Of a stretch of DNA of 64,000 bases, positions 44,680-53,978 are shown piece by piece. Within the stretch, counting starts at the first letter, position 1. Each line of letters begins with the position of its first letter. Both the position numbers and the translations under genes were made by a program. The notes below the pieces were generated by a model. The model saw only the letters and a program-made list of their open reading frames with translations. It made no database searches and was not told the DNA's origin. Source of the DNA: Collinsella tanakaei (GTDB lineage Bacteria; Actinomycetota; Coriobacteriia; Coriobacteriales; Coriobacteriaceae); NCBI RefSeq assembly GCF_016902615.1, contig NZ_JACJMB010000005.1:1-64000 (forward strand), in the 5' to 3' direction.

Positions 44680-46020
44680 ATGGATCAGCCCGCCCGTTCC
44701 ATTCTCTACATCACGCTCGGCTGCGCCAAAAACGAGGTCGATACCGACCGCATGCGCTCGCTTCTCACGGCTGCCGGCTATGCCGAGGCGGAAGGCACCG
44801 ATGATGCCGACCTCGTGATCATCAACACCTGCTCGTTCCTCGCGTCGGCGACCTCCGAGAGCATCGAGACGACGCTCGAGCTCGCCGACGAGGTCCACGA
44901 GGGGGTGCGCAGCGTCCCCATCGTCATGTGCGGCTGCGTGCCGTCGCGCTACGGCGCCGACCTGCCGGCGGAGCTTCCCGAGGTCGCCGCGTTCGTGCGC
45001 ACCGACGAGGAGGACGGCATCGTCTCGGTGGTGGACGGGCTTGTGGGTATCGACCGCGGCCTGCCCGCGCACGTGCCCGAGGTGAAGCGCATCGTCGAGG
45101 GGGCGGTCGCCTACCTCAAGATCTCGGATGGCTGCGATAGGTTCTGCAGCTTCTGCGCCATTCCCTATATCCGCGGCCGCTATCATTCGCGTTCCGCCGC
45201 CTCGATTCTCGCCGAGGCGCGCGAGCTCGTCGCCGGAGGCGTGCGCGAGCTCGTGCTCATCGGCCAGGATACCGGCATCTGGGGGCAGGACCTGCCCGAG
45301 GACGCGCAGGGTCCGCGCAACCTCGCCCAGCTGCTTATCGCGGTCGCTGAGGCCGTGCGCCCCGAGCGCGTGTGGATCCGCGTGCTCTACTTGCAGCCCG
45401 AGGGCATGACCGACGAGCTCATCGGCGCCATCCGCGATACGCCCGAGGTGCTGCCCTACATCGACATCCCCGTCCAGCACTGCTGCGAGCGCGTGCTCGC
45501 CGAGATGAACCGCTCCGGTTCCGAGGCGGAGCTGGAGGAGCTGTTCGGCCGTCTGCGCCGTGAGATCCCCGGTATGGTCATCCGCACGACCTACCTCGTG
45601 GCCTTCCCGGGCGAGACGGATGAGGAGCACGACCGCATGCTTCGCTTCATGGATCGCATCGGGTTCGATTACACGAGCGTGTTCGCCTTTTCGCCCGAGG
45701 ACGGCACGCGTGCCGCGCGCATGGCCTGCCAGATCGACGAGGAGGAGAAGCTCGCGCGCACGCAGGAGGCTATGGATTTGGCCGAGCAGCTCGGGTTCGC
45801 CGCGACGGCGGCACATGTGGGCGAGCGGGCCGAGGTCATCGTCGACGGCATCGAGGAGACCGACGAGGGTCCCGAGCTCATCGGCCACGCCTGGTTCCAG
45901 GCACCCGACTGCGACGGCGCCGTCCATCTCGATGCGCGCGAGGCCGCTGTGGGCGATATCCTGACCGTTGAGTTCACCGACAGCTTCTGCTACGAGCTTG
46001 TCGGCCATGTAATCGAGTAG
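44680..46020 (+). CDS. rimO: Ribosomal protein uS12 methylthiotransferase RimO
   Basis: The 446-residue radical SAM enzyme adds a methylthio group to an Asp of ribosomal protein S12. It shows ITLGCAKNEVDTDRM (the CAKN form typical of RimO), INTCSFL, the radical SAM motif CDRFCSFCAIPYIRG near 149, LIGQDTGIWG and a C-terminal TRAM domain. All six cluster cysteines are in place. It is the second of three methylthiotransferases in this window (with MtaB and MiaB). Confidence 0.94.
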   Translation: MDQPARSILYITLGCAKNEVDTDRMRSLLTAAGYAEAEGTDDADLVIINTCSFLASATSESIETTLELADEVHEGVRSVPIVMCGCVPSRYGADLPAELPEVAAFVRTDEEDGIVSVVDGLVGIDRGLPAHVPEVKRIVEGAVAYLKISDGCDRFCSFCAIPYIRGRYHSRSAASILAEARELVAGGVRELVLIGQDTGIWGQDLPEDAQGPRNLAQLLIAVAEAVRPERVWIRVLYLQPEGMTDELIGAIRDTPEVLPYIDIPVQHCCERVLAEMNRSGSEAELEELFGRLRREIPGMVIRTTYLVAFPGETDEEHDRMLRFMDRIGFDYTSVFAFSPEDGTRAARMACQIDEEEKLARTQEAMDLAEQLGFAATAAHVGERAEVIVDGIEETDEGPELIGHAWFQAPDCDGAVHLDAREAAVGDILTVEFTDSFCYELVGHVIE

Positions 46021-46029
46021 GAGGCTTCC

Positions 46030-46668
46030 ATGGGCTCGTCGAGTCGCTCCCATGGCGGGGCAAAGACGGGTGTGTGGACGCCCGCCAACATCGTCACCTG
46101 CGTTCGCATTCTGTTCATCCCGGTCTTCATGGTGCTTGCGGACCTGTCGTACCGCAGCGAGACCGGGGTGGTCGATCCCGCCCTCGCATTCGCCGCGTTC
46201 GCGATCTACGTCGTGCTGAGCCTGACCGACAAGGTCGACGGCTACCTCGCGCGCTCGCGCAACGAGATCACCGACTTCGGCAAGTTCCTCGATCCCATCG
46301 CGGACAAGCTGCTCGTCGTGTCGGCGCTGCTCATCCTGATGGATCTGGGCTATGTGAACCTGTGGTTCGTGTTCATCATCCTGGTCCGTGAGTTTCTGGT
46401 GAGCGGCCTGCGCATGGTGGCGAGTGCCGCGGGCGTGGTCGTTGCGGCCGATAAGCTCGGCAAGTGGAAGACGGCGACCACGATGGTCTCGATCTGCACC
46501 TACCTGCTGACGTTCGCGTTGACGACGCTCAGCGCCGCGCCGGCGGTGAGCGCGGTCTGCGTGGGGCTGCTGTTCGTCTCCGATGTCCTCATGGGCATCG
46601 CCGTGGCCCTCACGGTCATTTCCGGTATCCAGTACTTCTGGAATTGCCGTGAGATCATCTTCGGGTAG
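46030..46668 (+). CDS. pgsA: CDP-diacylglycerol--glycerol-3-phosphate 3-phosphatidyltransferase
   Basis: The 212-residue membrane enzyme makes phosphatidylglycerol phosphate. It has the N-terminal PANIVTCVRILFIPVFM and the CDP-alcohol phosphatase signature DGYLARSRNEITDFGKFLD followed by PIADK, with the catalytic aspartates intact, plus several hydrophobic helices. It sits between rimO and cinA, the common order. Confidence 0.94.
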   Translation: MGSSSRSHGGAKTGVWTPANIVTCVRILFIPVFMVLADLSYRSETGVVDPALAFAAFAIYVVLSLTDKVDGYLARSRNEITDFGKFLDPIADKLLVVSALLILMDLGYVNLWFVFIILVREFLVSGLRMVASAAGVVVAADKLGKWKTATTMVSICTYLLTFALTTLSAAPAVSAVCVGLLFVSDVLMGIAVALTVISGIQYFWNCREIIFG

Positions 46669-46679
46669 GGGGCATCGCG

Positions 46680-47234
46680 ATGGATTTCGATGAAGAGCTT
46701 GCGCAGCGCATCGAGGATACGGCATGCGAGGTCGTGGAGTGCGCCTCGCGCCTTGGGCTGACGGTCTCCACGGCGGAGTCGCTCACCGCCGGCATGGTCG
46801 CCGCCGCGATCGCGGATATTCCCGGGGCCTCCCTGGTGCTGCGCGGCGGCGCCGTGACGTATGTGAACGAGGTCAAGGAGGCCGTCCTCGGGGTGTCCGC
46901 CGCCGACATCGACCGTTATACCGAGGTATCACATCCGGTGGCGAGACAGATGGCGGCGGGTTCGCGTCGCCTGTTCGCGACGGATGTCGCCGTCAGCCTG
47001 ACCGGCTATGCGGGCCCGGGCGGCGGCACCGCCGATGATCCGGTCGGCACCGTCTACCTCGGCATCTCGTATGAGGGGCATATCGATTCTGTTCGCGCGG
47101 TCTTCTCGGGCGACCGCGCCGCCGTGCGCCGCCAGGCGACCCTGCGCGCCCTCGAGCTCCTCCTGTCCTCACTGTCCTCATCGGGGACGGGGTTGTCTGG
47201 TGCCACTTCTGCTGCATCGGACGTAGCATCCTGA
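46680..47234 (+). CDS. cinA: CinA C-terminal domain / nicotinamide-nucleotide amidase
   Basis: The 184-residue protein is the stand-alone C-terminal domain of CinA (PncC): STAESLTAGMVAAAIADIPGASLVLRG-type residues near 30, VTYVNEVKEAVLGV, SHPVARQMA and SLTGYAGPGGGT. It deamidates NMN in pyridine nucleotide recycling. The N-terminal CinA domain is absent. The last 20 or so residues, Ser/Gly-rich, are encoded by one arm of an inverted repeat at 47173-47350, suggesting the gene's original end was overwritten. Confidence 0.9.
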   Translation: MDFDEELAQRIEDTACEVVECASRLGLTVSTAESLTAGMVAAAIADIPGASLVLRGGAVTYVNEVKEAVLGVSAADIDRYTEVSHPVARQMAAGSRRLFATDVAVSLTGYAGPGGGTADDPVGTVYLGISYEGHIDSVRAVFSGDRAAVRRQATLRALELLLSSLSSSGTGLSGATSAASDVAS

Positions 47235-47350
47235 CGAAGGGCGCACTTCGGGTGCGATGCGCGCGGTAGCATTACGGCCGCGCGTGCTCGGGACCGGTAT
47301 CCCGCGCAGAGAAAGACTGTCCTCAAAATACCCCGTCCCCAATGAGGACA
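47173..47350. repeat. REPIN/MITE-like element with 21-base inverted ends
   Basis: The left end at 47173-47193 and the inverted right end at 47330-47350 share 20 of 21 bases (core GGGGACGGGGT, flanked by TGTCCTCAT). The element is 178 bases long, carries no gene and starts inside cinA. GGGGACGGGG-type ends are typical of REP sequences moved by RAYT transposases; that link is inferred. Confidence 0.65.
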
Positions 47351-47450
47351 TGTCGGGGTGGGGGCGGGGCGCTGTTGCAGAGCTGTTTGATACCTGTCGT
47401 GAGACGGGGGATTTCCCTCAGACGCTGAGTCGTAGCGTGAGGTGTGCGGC

Positions 47451-47479
47451 TTGACGCCGAACAACTGTTCGACTATAGT
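47451..47479 (+). promoter_or_regulatory. recA promoter with LexA (SOS) box
   Basis: TTGACG at 47451-47456, a 17-base spacer and TATAGT at 47474-47479. The spacer contains CGAACAACTGTTCG (47458-47471), a perfect palindromic SOS box of the Gram-positive/actinobacterial type. The same box occurs upstream of lexA in this window. Confidence 0.93.
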
Positions 47480-47511
47480 CTGAGACGATCATCAGTATGA
47501 AGGAGGACCAC

Positions 47512-48615
47512 ATGGCGAAAAGTTCCGGCCCGGCGCGCCAGATTCACGAGCGCACCTACGGCGAGGAGCGCGACAGGATGATTGAGATCACGACCGCCGA
47601 GATCGAGAAGAAATTCGGCACCGGATCCATCATGCGCTATGGCGACGGCGGCCCGGAGCTCGAGATCGAGGCGATTCCGACGGGGGCTCTCTCGCTCGAC
47701 GCCGCGCTCGGCATCGGCGGCGTGCCCCGAGGGCGCATCATCGAGATCTACGGTCCTGAGTCATCGGGCAAGACGACCCTCGCCCTCGAGATCCTGGCCG
47801 AGGCCCAGGGGCTTGGCGGCGTTGTCGCGTTCATCGACGCCGAGCACGCCCTCGACCCGGGATATGCTGCCCGCATCGGCGTCGATATCGACGAGGTGCT
47901 CATCTCGCAGCCCGATACCGGCGAGCAGGCGCTCGAGATCTGCGATATGCTCGTGCGCTCCGGCGCCATCGATGTCGTCGTTATCGACTCGGTCGCCGCG
48001 CTCGTCCCGCGTGCCGAGATCGAGGGCGAGATCGGCGACTCCTCGGTCGGCCTGCAGGCCCGTCTCATGAGCCAGGCGCTGCGCAAGCTCGCCGGCTCCC
48101 TCGCCAAGTCCCGTACCACCTGCATCTTCATCAACCAGCTGCGCGAGAAGATCGGCGTCATGTTCGGCAATCCCGAGACGACGACGGGTGGCCGCGCGCT
48201 GAAGTTCTTCTCGTCGGTCCGCATCGACATCCGTCGTATCGACAGTATCAAGAACGGCTCGGAGGTCGTGGGCAGCCGCGTTCGCTGCAAGGTCGTGAAG
48301 AATAAGGTCGCGGCCCCGTTCCGCACCGCGGAGTTCGACATCATGTACGGTACCGGCATCTCGAAAGAGGGGTCGGTCCTCGACATGGGTGTGGACAGCG
48401 GCATCGTGAAGAAGTCCGGCGCCTGGTATACCTATGAGACCGAGCGTCTCGGCCAGGGCCGCGAGGCCGCCAAGGAGTTTTTGCGCAAGAACCCCGAGCT
48501 GCGCGATGAGGTGGAGCATAAGGTGCGCGTGGCCTACGGGCTCGACTTCGATGACGAGTCGACCGGCGAGGCGGTTGAACCCGATGCCGCCGCAACGACG
48601 GGTGCGGACGCGTGA
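47512..48615 (+). CDS. recA: Recombinase RecA
   Basis: The 367-residue protein has the Walker [10 protein letters not shown] near residue 83, the [18 protein letters not shown] segment, loop L1/L2 residues with MSQALRKL and [20 protein letters not shown], and a C-terminal acidic Ala/Asp-rich tail. It catalyses strand exchange and stimulates LexA self-cleavage. ATG 47512 follows GAAGGAGGA; an ATG 15 bases upstream lies in the ribosome binding site region and is rejected. Confidence 0.98.
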   Translation: MAKSSGPARQIHERTYGEERDRMIEITTAEIEKKFGTGSIMRYGDGGPELEIEAIPTGALSLDAALGIGGVPRGRIIEIYGPESSGKTTLALEILAEAQGLGGVVAFIDAEHALDPGYAARIGVDIDEVLISQPDTGEQALEICDMLVRSGAIDVVVIDSVAALVPRAEIEGEIGDSSVGLQARLMSQALRKLAGSLAKSRTTCIFINQLREKIGVMFGNPETTTGGRALKFFSSVRIDIRRIDSIKNGSEVVGSRVRCKVVKNKVAAPFRTAEFDIMYGTGISKEGSVLDMGVDSGIVKKSGAWYTYETERLGQGREAAKEFLRKNPELRDEVEHKVRVAYGLDFDDESTGEAVEPDAAATTGADA

Positions 48616-49295
48616 TCGGCGCTATAACGGTCTGCGCGCTTGATATCGAGACTCCGGACGCCGCCGCGCGGAAACGTGCGGCGGCGTCCGGCAAAAAGGC
48701 GCAGGCACATATTGTACTCATAGATACCGACGAGGGACGCGAGCCGATCGCGGTCGCCCCGCGTGTCGCGCGCGCTTTGCGCGACGAGATGCCCGCGTTG
48801 CCGTCTTCGCGCGAATCGGTGCTCGATGCCATTGCCGCCATCGAGGCGCGCGTGTGCTTCGCCGTGGCAGTCGATGCGCTGTCTCGCAGGGACCATGCGG
48901 AAGGTGAGCTCGCCCGTAAGCTCCGCCATGCAGGCTATCGTTCCGAGGCGGTGGACGCCGCGATCGCGCGTGCTCGCGAGATGCGGTTCGTTGATGACGT
49001 CCGCTTCGCCTCGTACTATATCGAGGAGCGCAAGCGTGCCGGCTGGGGCCGCCGGCGTATCGAGGCCGAGCTTTCACGCCGCGGGATCGACACCTCAGGG
49101 ATTCCCGGCTACCCGGAGGAGTTCTTCAGCGAAGACGAGGACGTCGAGCGCGCCTATGCCCTTATCGCGCGCAAGCCGGTGAGCGATATACACGGACGCG
49201 AGAAGCTTATTCGCCATCTTGTGTCAAAGGGCTTCTCCTATGGCGTCGCCACGCATGCCGTCCGCCGAAGGATGGAAGGTTCCCCCGACCTCTGA
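48612..49295 (+). CDS. recX: Regulatory protein RecX
   Basis: The 227-residue protein has the RecX tandem three-helix repeats: [21 protein letters not shown], the [25 protein letters not shown]-type middle repeat and [27 protein letters not shown]. RecX inhibits RecA filament growth. The GTG start overlaps the recA stop as GTGA. An N-terminal extension of about 80 residues precedes the repeats. It is cotranscribed with recA under LexA control. Confidence 0.9.
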   Translation: MIGAITVCALDIETPDAAARKRAAASGKKAQAHIVLIDTDEGREPIAVAPRVARALRDEMPALPSSRESVLDAIAAIEARVCFAVAVDALSRRDHAEGELARKLRHAGYRSEAVDAAIARAREMRFVDDVRFASYYIEERKRAGWGRRRIEAELSRRGIDTSGIPGYPEEFFSEDEDVERAYALIARKPVSDIHGREKLIRHLVSKGFSYGVATHAVRRRMEGSPDL

Positions 49296-49369
49296 TTGAG
49301 GGACATACACAGCCGTCTACCTTTGGGTTTATCCCTGTGTGCATCCTGTTCCCATGGACTTGGGTGTGT

Positions 49370-49527
49370 TTGACAGACTGCGATGGTAAACGTAGGATTA
49401 ACAACGTCATTTGTTATGTGATATGCGCTCATCAGCGATGAGATAGATAGATTGTATTCGTTCTTTTTCATATGGGGTGACCATTCCCTAGCAAATGTCC
49501 GCAACCGCCCGCATCGCGTGGGCGGTT
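49370..49527 (+). promoter_or_regulatory. rny promoter and 5' leader hairpin
   Basis: TTGACA at 49370-49375, a 17-base spacer and TAGGAT at 49393-49398 make a near-consensus promoter. The leader then contains AACCGCCC (49503-49510) and GGGCGGTT (49520-49527), a clean hairpin about 40 bases before the rny start with no T-run. Confidence 0.7.
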
Positions 49528-49567
49528 CGTTACCTGTTGCACCTGAATTGACCAAAGGAGTCTGAGC

Positions 49568-51118
49568 ATGGAGTTCGTAATCGGCATCGTGTGCCTCGCC
49601 ATCGGGGCCGCCGTTGCCGCTTTCGCCATGCGCAGCGCCAAGAACGGCAGCCTCCGCGAGGCGGATTCGAAGATCGAGTCCGCGCACGCAGAGGCTGAGC
49701 GTCTCATCGGCGATGCGAAGCGAGCGGCTGAAACGATGAAGAAGGAGGCCCTCCTCGAGGCGAAGGAGGAGATCATCCAGAACAAGCAGGCGGCTGAGGC
49801 GGAGGAGAAGCAGCGCAAGCGCGAGCTGCGCACGCTCGAGAACCGCGTCATGCAGCGCGAGGAGTCCCTCGACCGGCGCAACGACGCGCTCGACAAGCGC
49901 GAGCACCAGCTGTCCAGCCAGGCCGGCCAGATCGAGAAGCGCTCCCGCGAGCTCGACGAGCTGGTTGCTAAGCAGACCTCCGAGCTCGAGCGCATCTCCG
50001 AGCTCACGCGCGATGACGCTCACCGCGAGCTGCTCGACAAGGTTCGCGGCGAGGTGACCCATGAGGCGGCCTCCATCATTCGCGAGTCCGAGCAGCGCGT
50101 GCGCGCGGAATGCCATAAGACGGCGCAGGAGATCATCTCTCTTGCCATCCAGCGCTGCGCGGCAGACCACACCGCTGAGGTGACGGTCACGACCGTCCAT
50201 ATCCCCTCTGACGACCTCAAGGGTCGCATCATCGGCCGCGAGGGCCGCAACATCCGCACCTTCGAGCAGGTGTCCGGCGTGAATCTCGTCATCGACGACA
50301 CGCCCGAGACAGTCGTGCTCTCGAGCTTCGACCCGGTGCGCCGCGAGACCGCTCGCGTCGCCCTCGAGAACCTGATCGCCGACGGCCGCATCCACCCGGC
50401 CCGCATCGAGGAGATGTACCGCAAGGCGTCCGATCTCGTCCAGCAGCGCGTGCGCGAGGCGGGCGAGCAGGCGGCGTTCGACATCGGCATCCACGATCTG
50501 CACCCCGAGCTCGTCAAGACGCTCGGTGCGCTGCGCTACCGCACCTCGTTCGGCCAGAACGTGCTCCAGCACTCCATCGAGGTCTCCGAGCTCTGCGGCA
50601 TCATGGCCTCCGAGCTCGGTGTCGACGTGCGCGCCGCGAAGCGCGCCGGCCTGCTGCACGACCTGGGCAAGGCTATCGACCACGAGGTCGAGGGCCCGCA
50701 TGCCGTCATCGGTGCCGACCTTGCGCGCCGCTACGGCGAGAAGCCCGCGATCGTGCACGCCATCGAGGCGCACCACGGCGACGTCGATCCCAACTCCGTC
50801 CTTGCCGTCCTCGTGCAGGCGGGCGACGCCATCTCCGCGTCCCGTCCGGGCGCCCGTCGCGAGTCCGCCGAGAGCTACATCAAGCGCCTCGAGAAGCTTG
50901 AGGAGATCGCCAACTCCCATGAGGGCGTCGAGCGCACCTACGCCATGCAGGCCGGCCGCGAGGTCCATGTCATGGTCCAGCCCGACAAGATCTCCGATGC
51001 GCAGGCGACGGTGCTCGCGCACGATATCGCCCATCAGATCGAGGACGAGATGGAATATCCCGGTCAGGTGCGCGTCGTCGTGATCCGTGAGAGCCGCGCC
51101 GTGGATATCGCCAAGTAG
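49568..51118 (+). CDS. rny: Ribonuclease Y
   Basis: The 516-residue membrane-anchored endoribonuclease begins mRNA decay. It has an N-terminal transmembrane helix (about 3-21), a long charged coiled coil (about 28-175), a KH domain with [21 protein letters not shown], and an HD domain with [15 protein letters not shown] near 361 and AIEAHHGD. The length is normal. The window thus encodes four RNA-decay enzymes (PNPase, RNase J, RNase Y, YbeY). Confidence 0.97.
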   Translation: MEFVIGIVCLAIGAAVAAFAMRSAKNGSLREADSKIESAHAEAERLIGDAKRAAETMKKEALLEAKEEIIQNKQAAEAEEKQRKRELRTLENRVMQREESLDRRNDALDKREHQLSSQAGQIEKRSRELDELVAKQTSELERISELTRDDAHRELLDKVRGEVTHEAASIIRESEQRVRAECHKTAQEIISLAIQRCAADHTAEVTVTTVHIPSDDLKGRIIGREGRNIRTFEQVSGVNLVIDDTPETVVLSSFDPVRRETARVALENLIADGRIHPARIEEMYRKASDLVQQRVREAGEQAAFDIGIHDLHPELVKTLGALRYRTSFGQNVLQHSIEVSELCGIMASELGVDVRAAKRAGLLHDLGKAIDHEVEGPHAVIGADLARRYGEKPAIVHAIEAHHGDVDPNSVLAVLVQAGDAISASRPGARRESAESYIKRLEKLEEIANSHEGVERTYAMQAGREVHVMVQPDKISDAQATVLAHDIAHQIEDEMEYPGQVRVVVIRESRAVDIAK

Positions 51119-51127
51119 GATCACGCC

Positions 51128-52216
51128 ATGGGAGACGCTCACGACCTCATCTCGTTTGTCGCCGCCATGTCCGGCGAGGGCAGCCTGCGCGTCGAGGAGA
51201 ACCTCGGCGAGGGGTTCGTGAGGCTGCGCGTCTCCGAGGCGGAGCGCCGCCAGGCAAAGCACGATATCCAACATGTTGAGGACATCGTCATCGAGATGCT
51301 GCGCAACGCCCGCGACGCCGGCGCCACGAAAATCTATGTCGCCACCGCGAAGGAGGAGGGTGTCCGCACCCTCCTTTTTCTCGATAACGGGTCGGGCATC
51401 CCGCGCGACATGCACGAGCGCATCTTCGATGCCCGCGTGACCTCGAAGCTCGAGTCGATGAAGATGGACCGCTGGGGCGTTCACGGTCGCGGCATGGCGC
51501 TGTTCTCCATCCGCCAGAACACCGAGTCGGCCGCGGTCGTCACGAGCGCGCCGGGTCTGGGAAGCTCCATCAAAGTCGTTGCGGATACCGCGACGTTGAA
51601 CGAGCGGGCCGATCAGAGTACGTGGCCGACAGCGGAGAAGGACGAGACGGGGACGTTCCATATCTCGCGCGGCCCGCATAACATCGTGCGCGCGGCGGCT
51701 GAGTTCGCCCTGAGTGAGCTGCATGCCTGCGACGTCTATCTCGGCAGCCCCACCGAGATCGCGGCGACCCTGTTCGCTCATGCGTCCTCCACGGTCGATG
51801 CGAGCAAGCTGCTGTTCATCGACGATGCGTCCGATCTGCCGGTCGTTGATCGTTTGGGCTCGAGCGCAGATGCGGCCGATTTCATGCGCATCGCCTCGGG
51901 CATCGGCATCGAGGTGTCCGAGCGCACCGCGCACCGTATCCTCGCGGGCACGATCAAGCCGCAGCGCAGCGTCTCGGCGCGCCTGCTTCGGGAGCGCAGC
52001 CATACGCCGCAAGCGACGGCGAAGCCGGTTGACCTCGAGCGCGATCGGCGCGGTCTCAAGATCTCGCGCGACGACCTCCAGCGGTTCTCGCGCGGTGTCG
52101 AGAAGAGCTTTTCCGAGCTCGCTGCGCAGTACTACCTGAATCTGGTGGGCGATCCGAAGGTTCGCGTATCGCGTGACCGCATCGTCGTCACGTTCGACAT
52201 CACGAAGGACGAATAG
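51128..52216 (+). CDS. Stand-alone GHKL-type ATPase of unknown function
   Basis: The 362-residue protein has a GHKL/HATPase domain: the N box with E56-x3-N60-x2-D63 in EMLRNARDAGA, G1 in LDNGSGIP (86-91), and G2 in WGVHGRGMALFSI (116-128). There is no histidine-phosphorylation domain, sensor or membrane segment, so it is not an ordinary sensor kinase. The glutamate at the N box suggests ATP hydrolysis, as in MutL or Hsp90. The C-terminal 230 residues are not recognised. It lies nine bases after rny and before spoVS, so a role with RNase Y or SpoVS is possible but unproven. Confidence 0.75.
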   Translation: MGDAHDLISFVAAMSGEGSLRVEENLGEGFVRLRVSEAERRQAKHDIQHVEDIVIEMLRNARDAGATKIYVATAKEEGVRTLLFLDNGSGIPRDMHERIFDARVTSKLESMKMDRWGVHGRGMALFSIRQNTESAAVVTSAPGLGSSIKVVADTATLNERADQSTWPTAEKDETGTFHISRGPHNIVRAAAEFALSELHACDVYLGSPTEIAATLFAHASSTVDASKLLFIDDASDLPVVDRLGSSADAADFMRIASGIGIEVSERTAHRILAGTIKPQRSVSARLLRERSHTPQATAKPVDLERDRRGLKISRDDLQRFSRGVEKSFSELAAQYYLNLVGDPKVRVSRDRIVVTFDITKDE

Positions 52217-52295
52217 CCGCTTGCCCCGGTTTGACCCATAGGGTACAGTTATCAAAATATGATTAAATGCACTCACATGCAGGAGAAATGTAGCC

Positions 52296-52616
52296 ATGGA
52301 ATTCCTGAAGGTATCGAGTAAGTCGTCACCGGCTTCGGTTGCCGGGGCCATCGCCGGCATGGTGAAAGACGGCGTCCCCGTCAACATGCAGTGCGTCGGC
52401 GCCGGTGCGGTGAACCAGGCCATCAAGGCCATCGCCATCGCCCGCGGGTTCCTGATCCCGACGGGGTTCGATATCTCGTGCGCGCCGGTTTTCTCCGATA
52501 TCCTCATCAACGGGGAGTCGCGTACGGCTATCAGGCTTTCCGTTTACGTTCACCGCCTCTCCTCGCATGCGGGCGATACATTCGATGTCTCTGACGACAC
52601 TCTTCGAGTCGGGTAG
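52296..52616 (+). CDS. spoVS: Stage V sporulation protein S-like (SpoVS/Alba-fold)
   Basis: The 106-residue protein is a clear SpoVS: MEFLKVSSKSSPASVAGAIA, AVNQAIKAIAIARGFLIP and RTAIRLSVYVH. In Bacillus it affects sporulation and septation; many non-sporulating bacteria have it, and its fold suggests nucleic-acid binding. The C-terminal 20 residues extend past the usual end of about 86 residues. A TTGACC at 52231 may be a -35, but the -10 is unclear. miaB follows after three bases. Confidence 0.93.
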   Translation: MEFLKVSSKSSPASVAGAIAGMVKDGVPVNMQCVGAGAVNQAIKAIAIARGFLIPTGFDISCAPVFSDILINGESRTAIRLSVYVHRLSSHAGDTFDVSDDTLRVG

Positions 52617-52619
52617 GGT

Positions 52620-53978
52620 ATGCAGAACTCAACACTTTTCGGTAAGACGTATTTCATCCGCACGTTCGGATGCCAGATGAACATGCACGATTCGGAGCGC
52701 GTGAGCGGACTGCTCGACAGCTGCGGCTGCCTGGAGGTGGCAGACCCCGCGAACGCCGACATCGTCGTGTTCATGACCTGCTGCGTGCGCGAGGCGGCCG
52801 ATACGCGCCTGTACGGGCAGTGCTCCTCGTGCAAGAGCCTGCCGGTACCCCCGGGCGGGCGCCGCGTGATCGCCGTGGGCGGCTGCATCGCCCAGCGCGA
52901 CGGCGCAGGGCTCCTCACGAACCTCGACAACGTCGACGTCATCTTCGGCACGGCGTCAATCGCCCATGTGGCGGAGCTGCTCGAACAGGCCTTTGCCGAC
53001 GGCGAGGCGCACGTTCGCTGCGAGGAGCGCGACGACACGCCCGCGACCGCCATGCCGTGGCATCGCGCCGAGCGCTATCGCGCGTGGGTGCCCATCATGA
53101 CGGGATGCAACAACTTCTGCAGCTACTGCATCGTGCCCTATGTTCGCGGCCGTGAGAAGAGCCGCGACATGGACGAGATCGTGGACGAGGTCACCGGTCT
53201 TGCTCGCGTCGGCGTGCGCGAGATCACGCTGCTCGGCCAAAACGTCAACTCCTATGGACGCGACCTGTTCGGTGCGCCGCGGTTCGCCGAGCTGCTGCGC
53301 CGCCTGGGCGATTGCGGCATCGAGCGGATCTTCTTCACCTCCTCGCACCCGAAGGACCTGCTGCCCGAGACTATCGACGCCATGGCGGAGGTCCCCGCCG
53401 TCATGCCGCAGCTCCATCTCGCCGTGCAGTCCGGCTCGTCTCGCATCCTGAAGCTCATGAACCGCAAGTACACGCGCGAGCAGTATCTCGACCTGATCGA
53501 CCGCGTGCGCGACCGCATTCCCGATATCGCCCTGTCGACCGATATCATCGTCGGCTTCCCCGGCGAGACCGAGGAGGATTTCCTCGAGACCCTCTCGCTT
53601 GCGGAGCGCGTGGGATATGCCCAGGCGTTCACGTTCATCTACTCGCGCCGTGAGGGCACTCCTGCTGCCCGTATCGCCGATGATACGCCGCGCGAGGTCA
53701 TCCTCGATCGCTTCAACCGGCTCGTGCATGTCATCGAGGACAGCGCCTACGCTTTTAATCAGCATGATCTCGGTCATGTGGTGCCGGTGCTCGTCGAAGG
53801 CACCTCGAAGAAGGATGAGGCGAAGCTTCTCGGCAAGAGCCCGAAAAACCAGACGGTACACGCCCCGCTTCCCGTCGGGGTGCGCATCGAGGACCTCATC
53901 GGCCGCATCGTCGATGTCAAGGTCGACGACGCCCGCACCTGGTACCTCTCCGGCACCGTCGTGGGGTCGCCCCGATGA
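52620..53978 (+). CDS. miaB: tRNA-2-methylthio-N6-dimethylallyladenosine synthase MiaB
   Basis: The 452-residue radical SAM methylthiotransferase has FGCQMNMHDSERVSGLL and MTCCVREAA in the UPF0004 domain, the cluster motif CNNFCSYCIVPYVRG near residue 162, LLGQNVNSYG and a TRAM domain. It adds the methylthio group to i6A37 made by MiaA, whose gene follows with a four-base ATGA overlap. The CQMN form separates it from RimO and MtaB. Confidence 0.95.
   Translation: MQNSTLFGKTYFIRTFGCQMNMHDSERVSGLLDSCGCLEVADPANADIVVFMTCCVREAADTRLYGQCSSCKSLPVPPGGRRVIAVGGCIAQRDGAGLLTNLDNVDVIFGTASIAHVAELLEQAFADGEAHVRCEERDDTPATAMPWHRAERYRAWVPIMTGCNNFCSYCIVPYVRGREKSRDMDEIVDEVTGLARVGVREITLLGQNVNSYGRDLFGAPRFAELLRRLGDCGIERIFFTSSHPKDLLPETIDAMAEVPAVMPQLHLAVQSGSSRILKLMNRKYTREQYLDLIDRVRDRIPDIALSTDIIVGFPGETEEDFLETLSLAERVGYAQAFTFIYSRREGTPAARIADDTPREVILDRFNRLVHVIEDSAYAFNQHDLGHVVPVLVEGTSKKDEAKLLGKSPKNQTVHAPLPVGVRIEDLIGRIVDVKVDDARTWYLSGTVVGSPR

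Noticed and set aside
49238-52510. A 1,090-codon minus-strand frame antisense to rny, the GHKL ATPase and spoVS
   Set aside because: Shadow of well-supported plus-strand genes; no recognisable domains.
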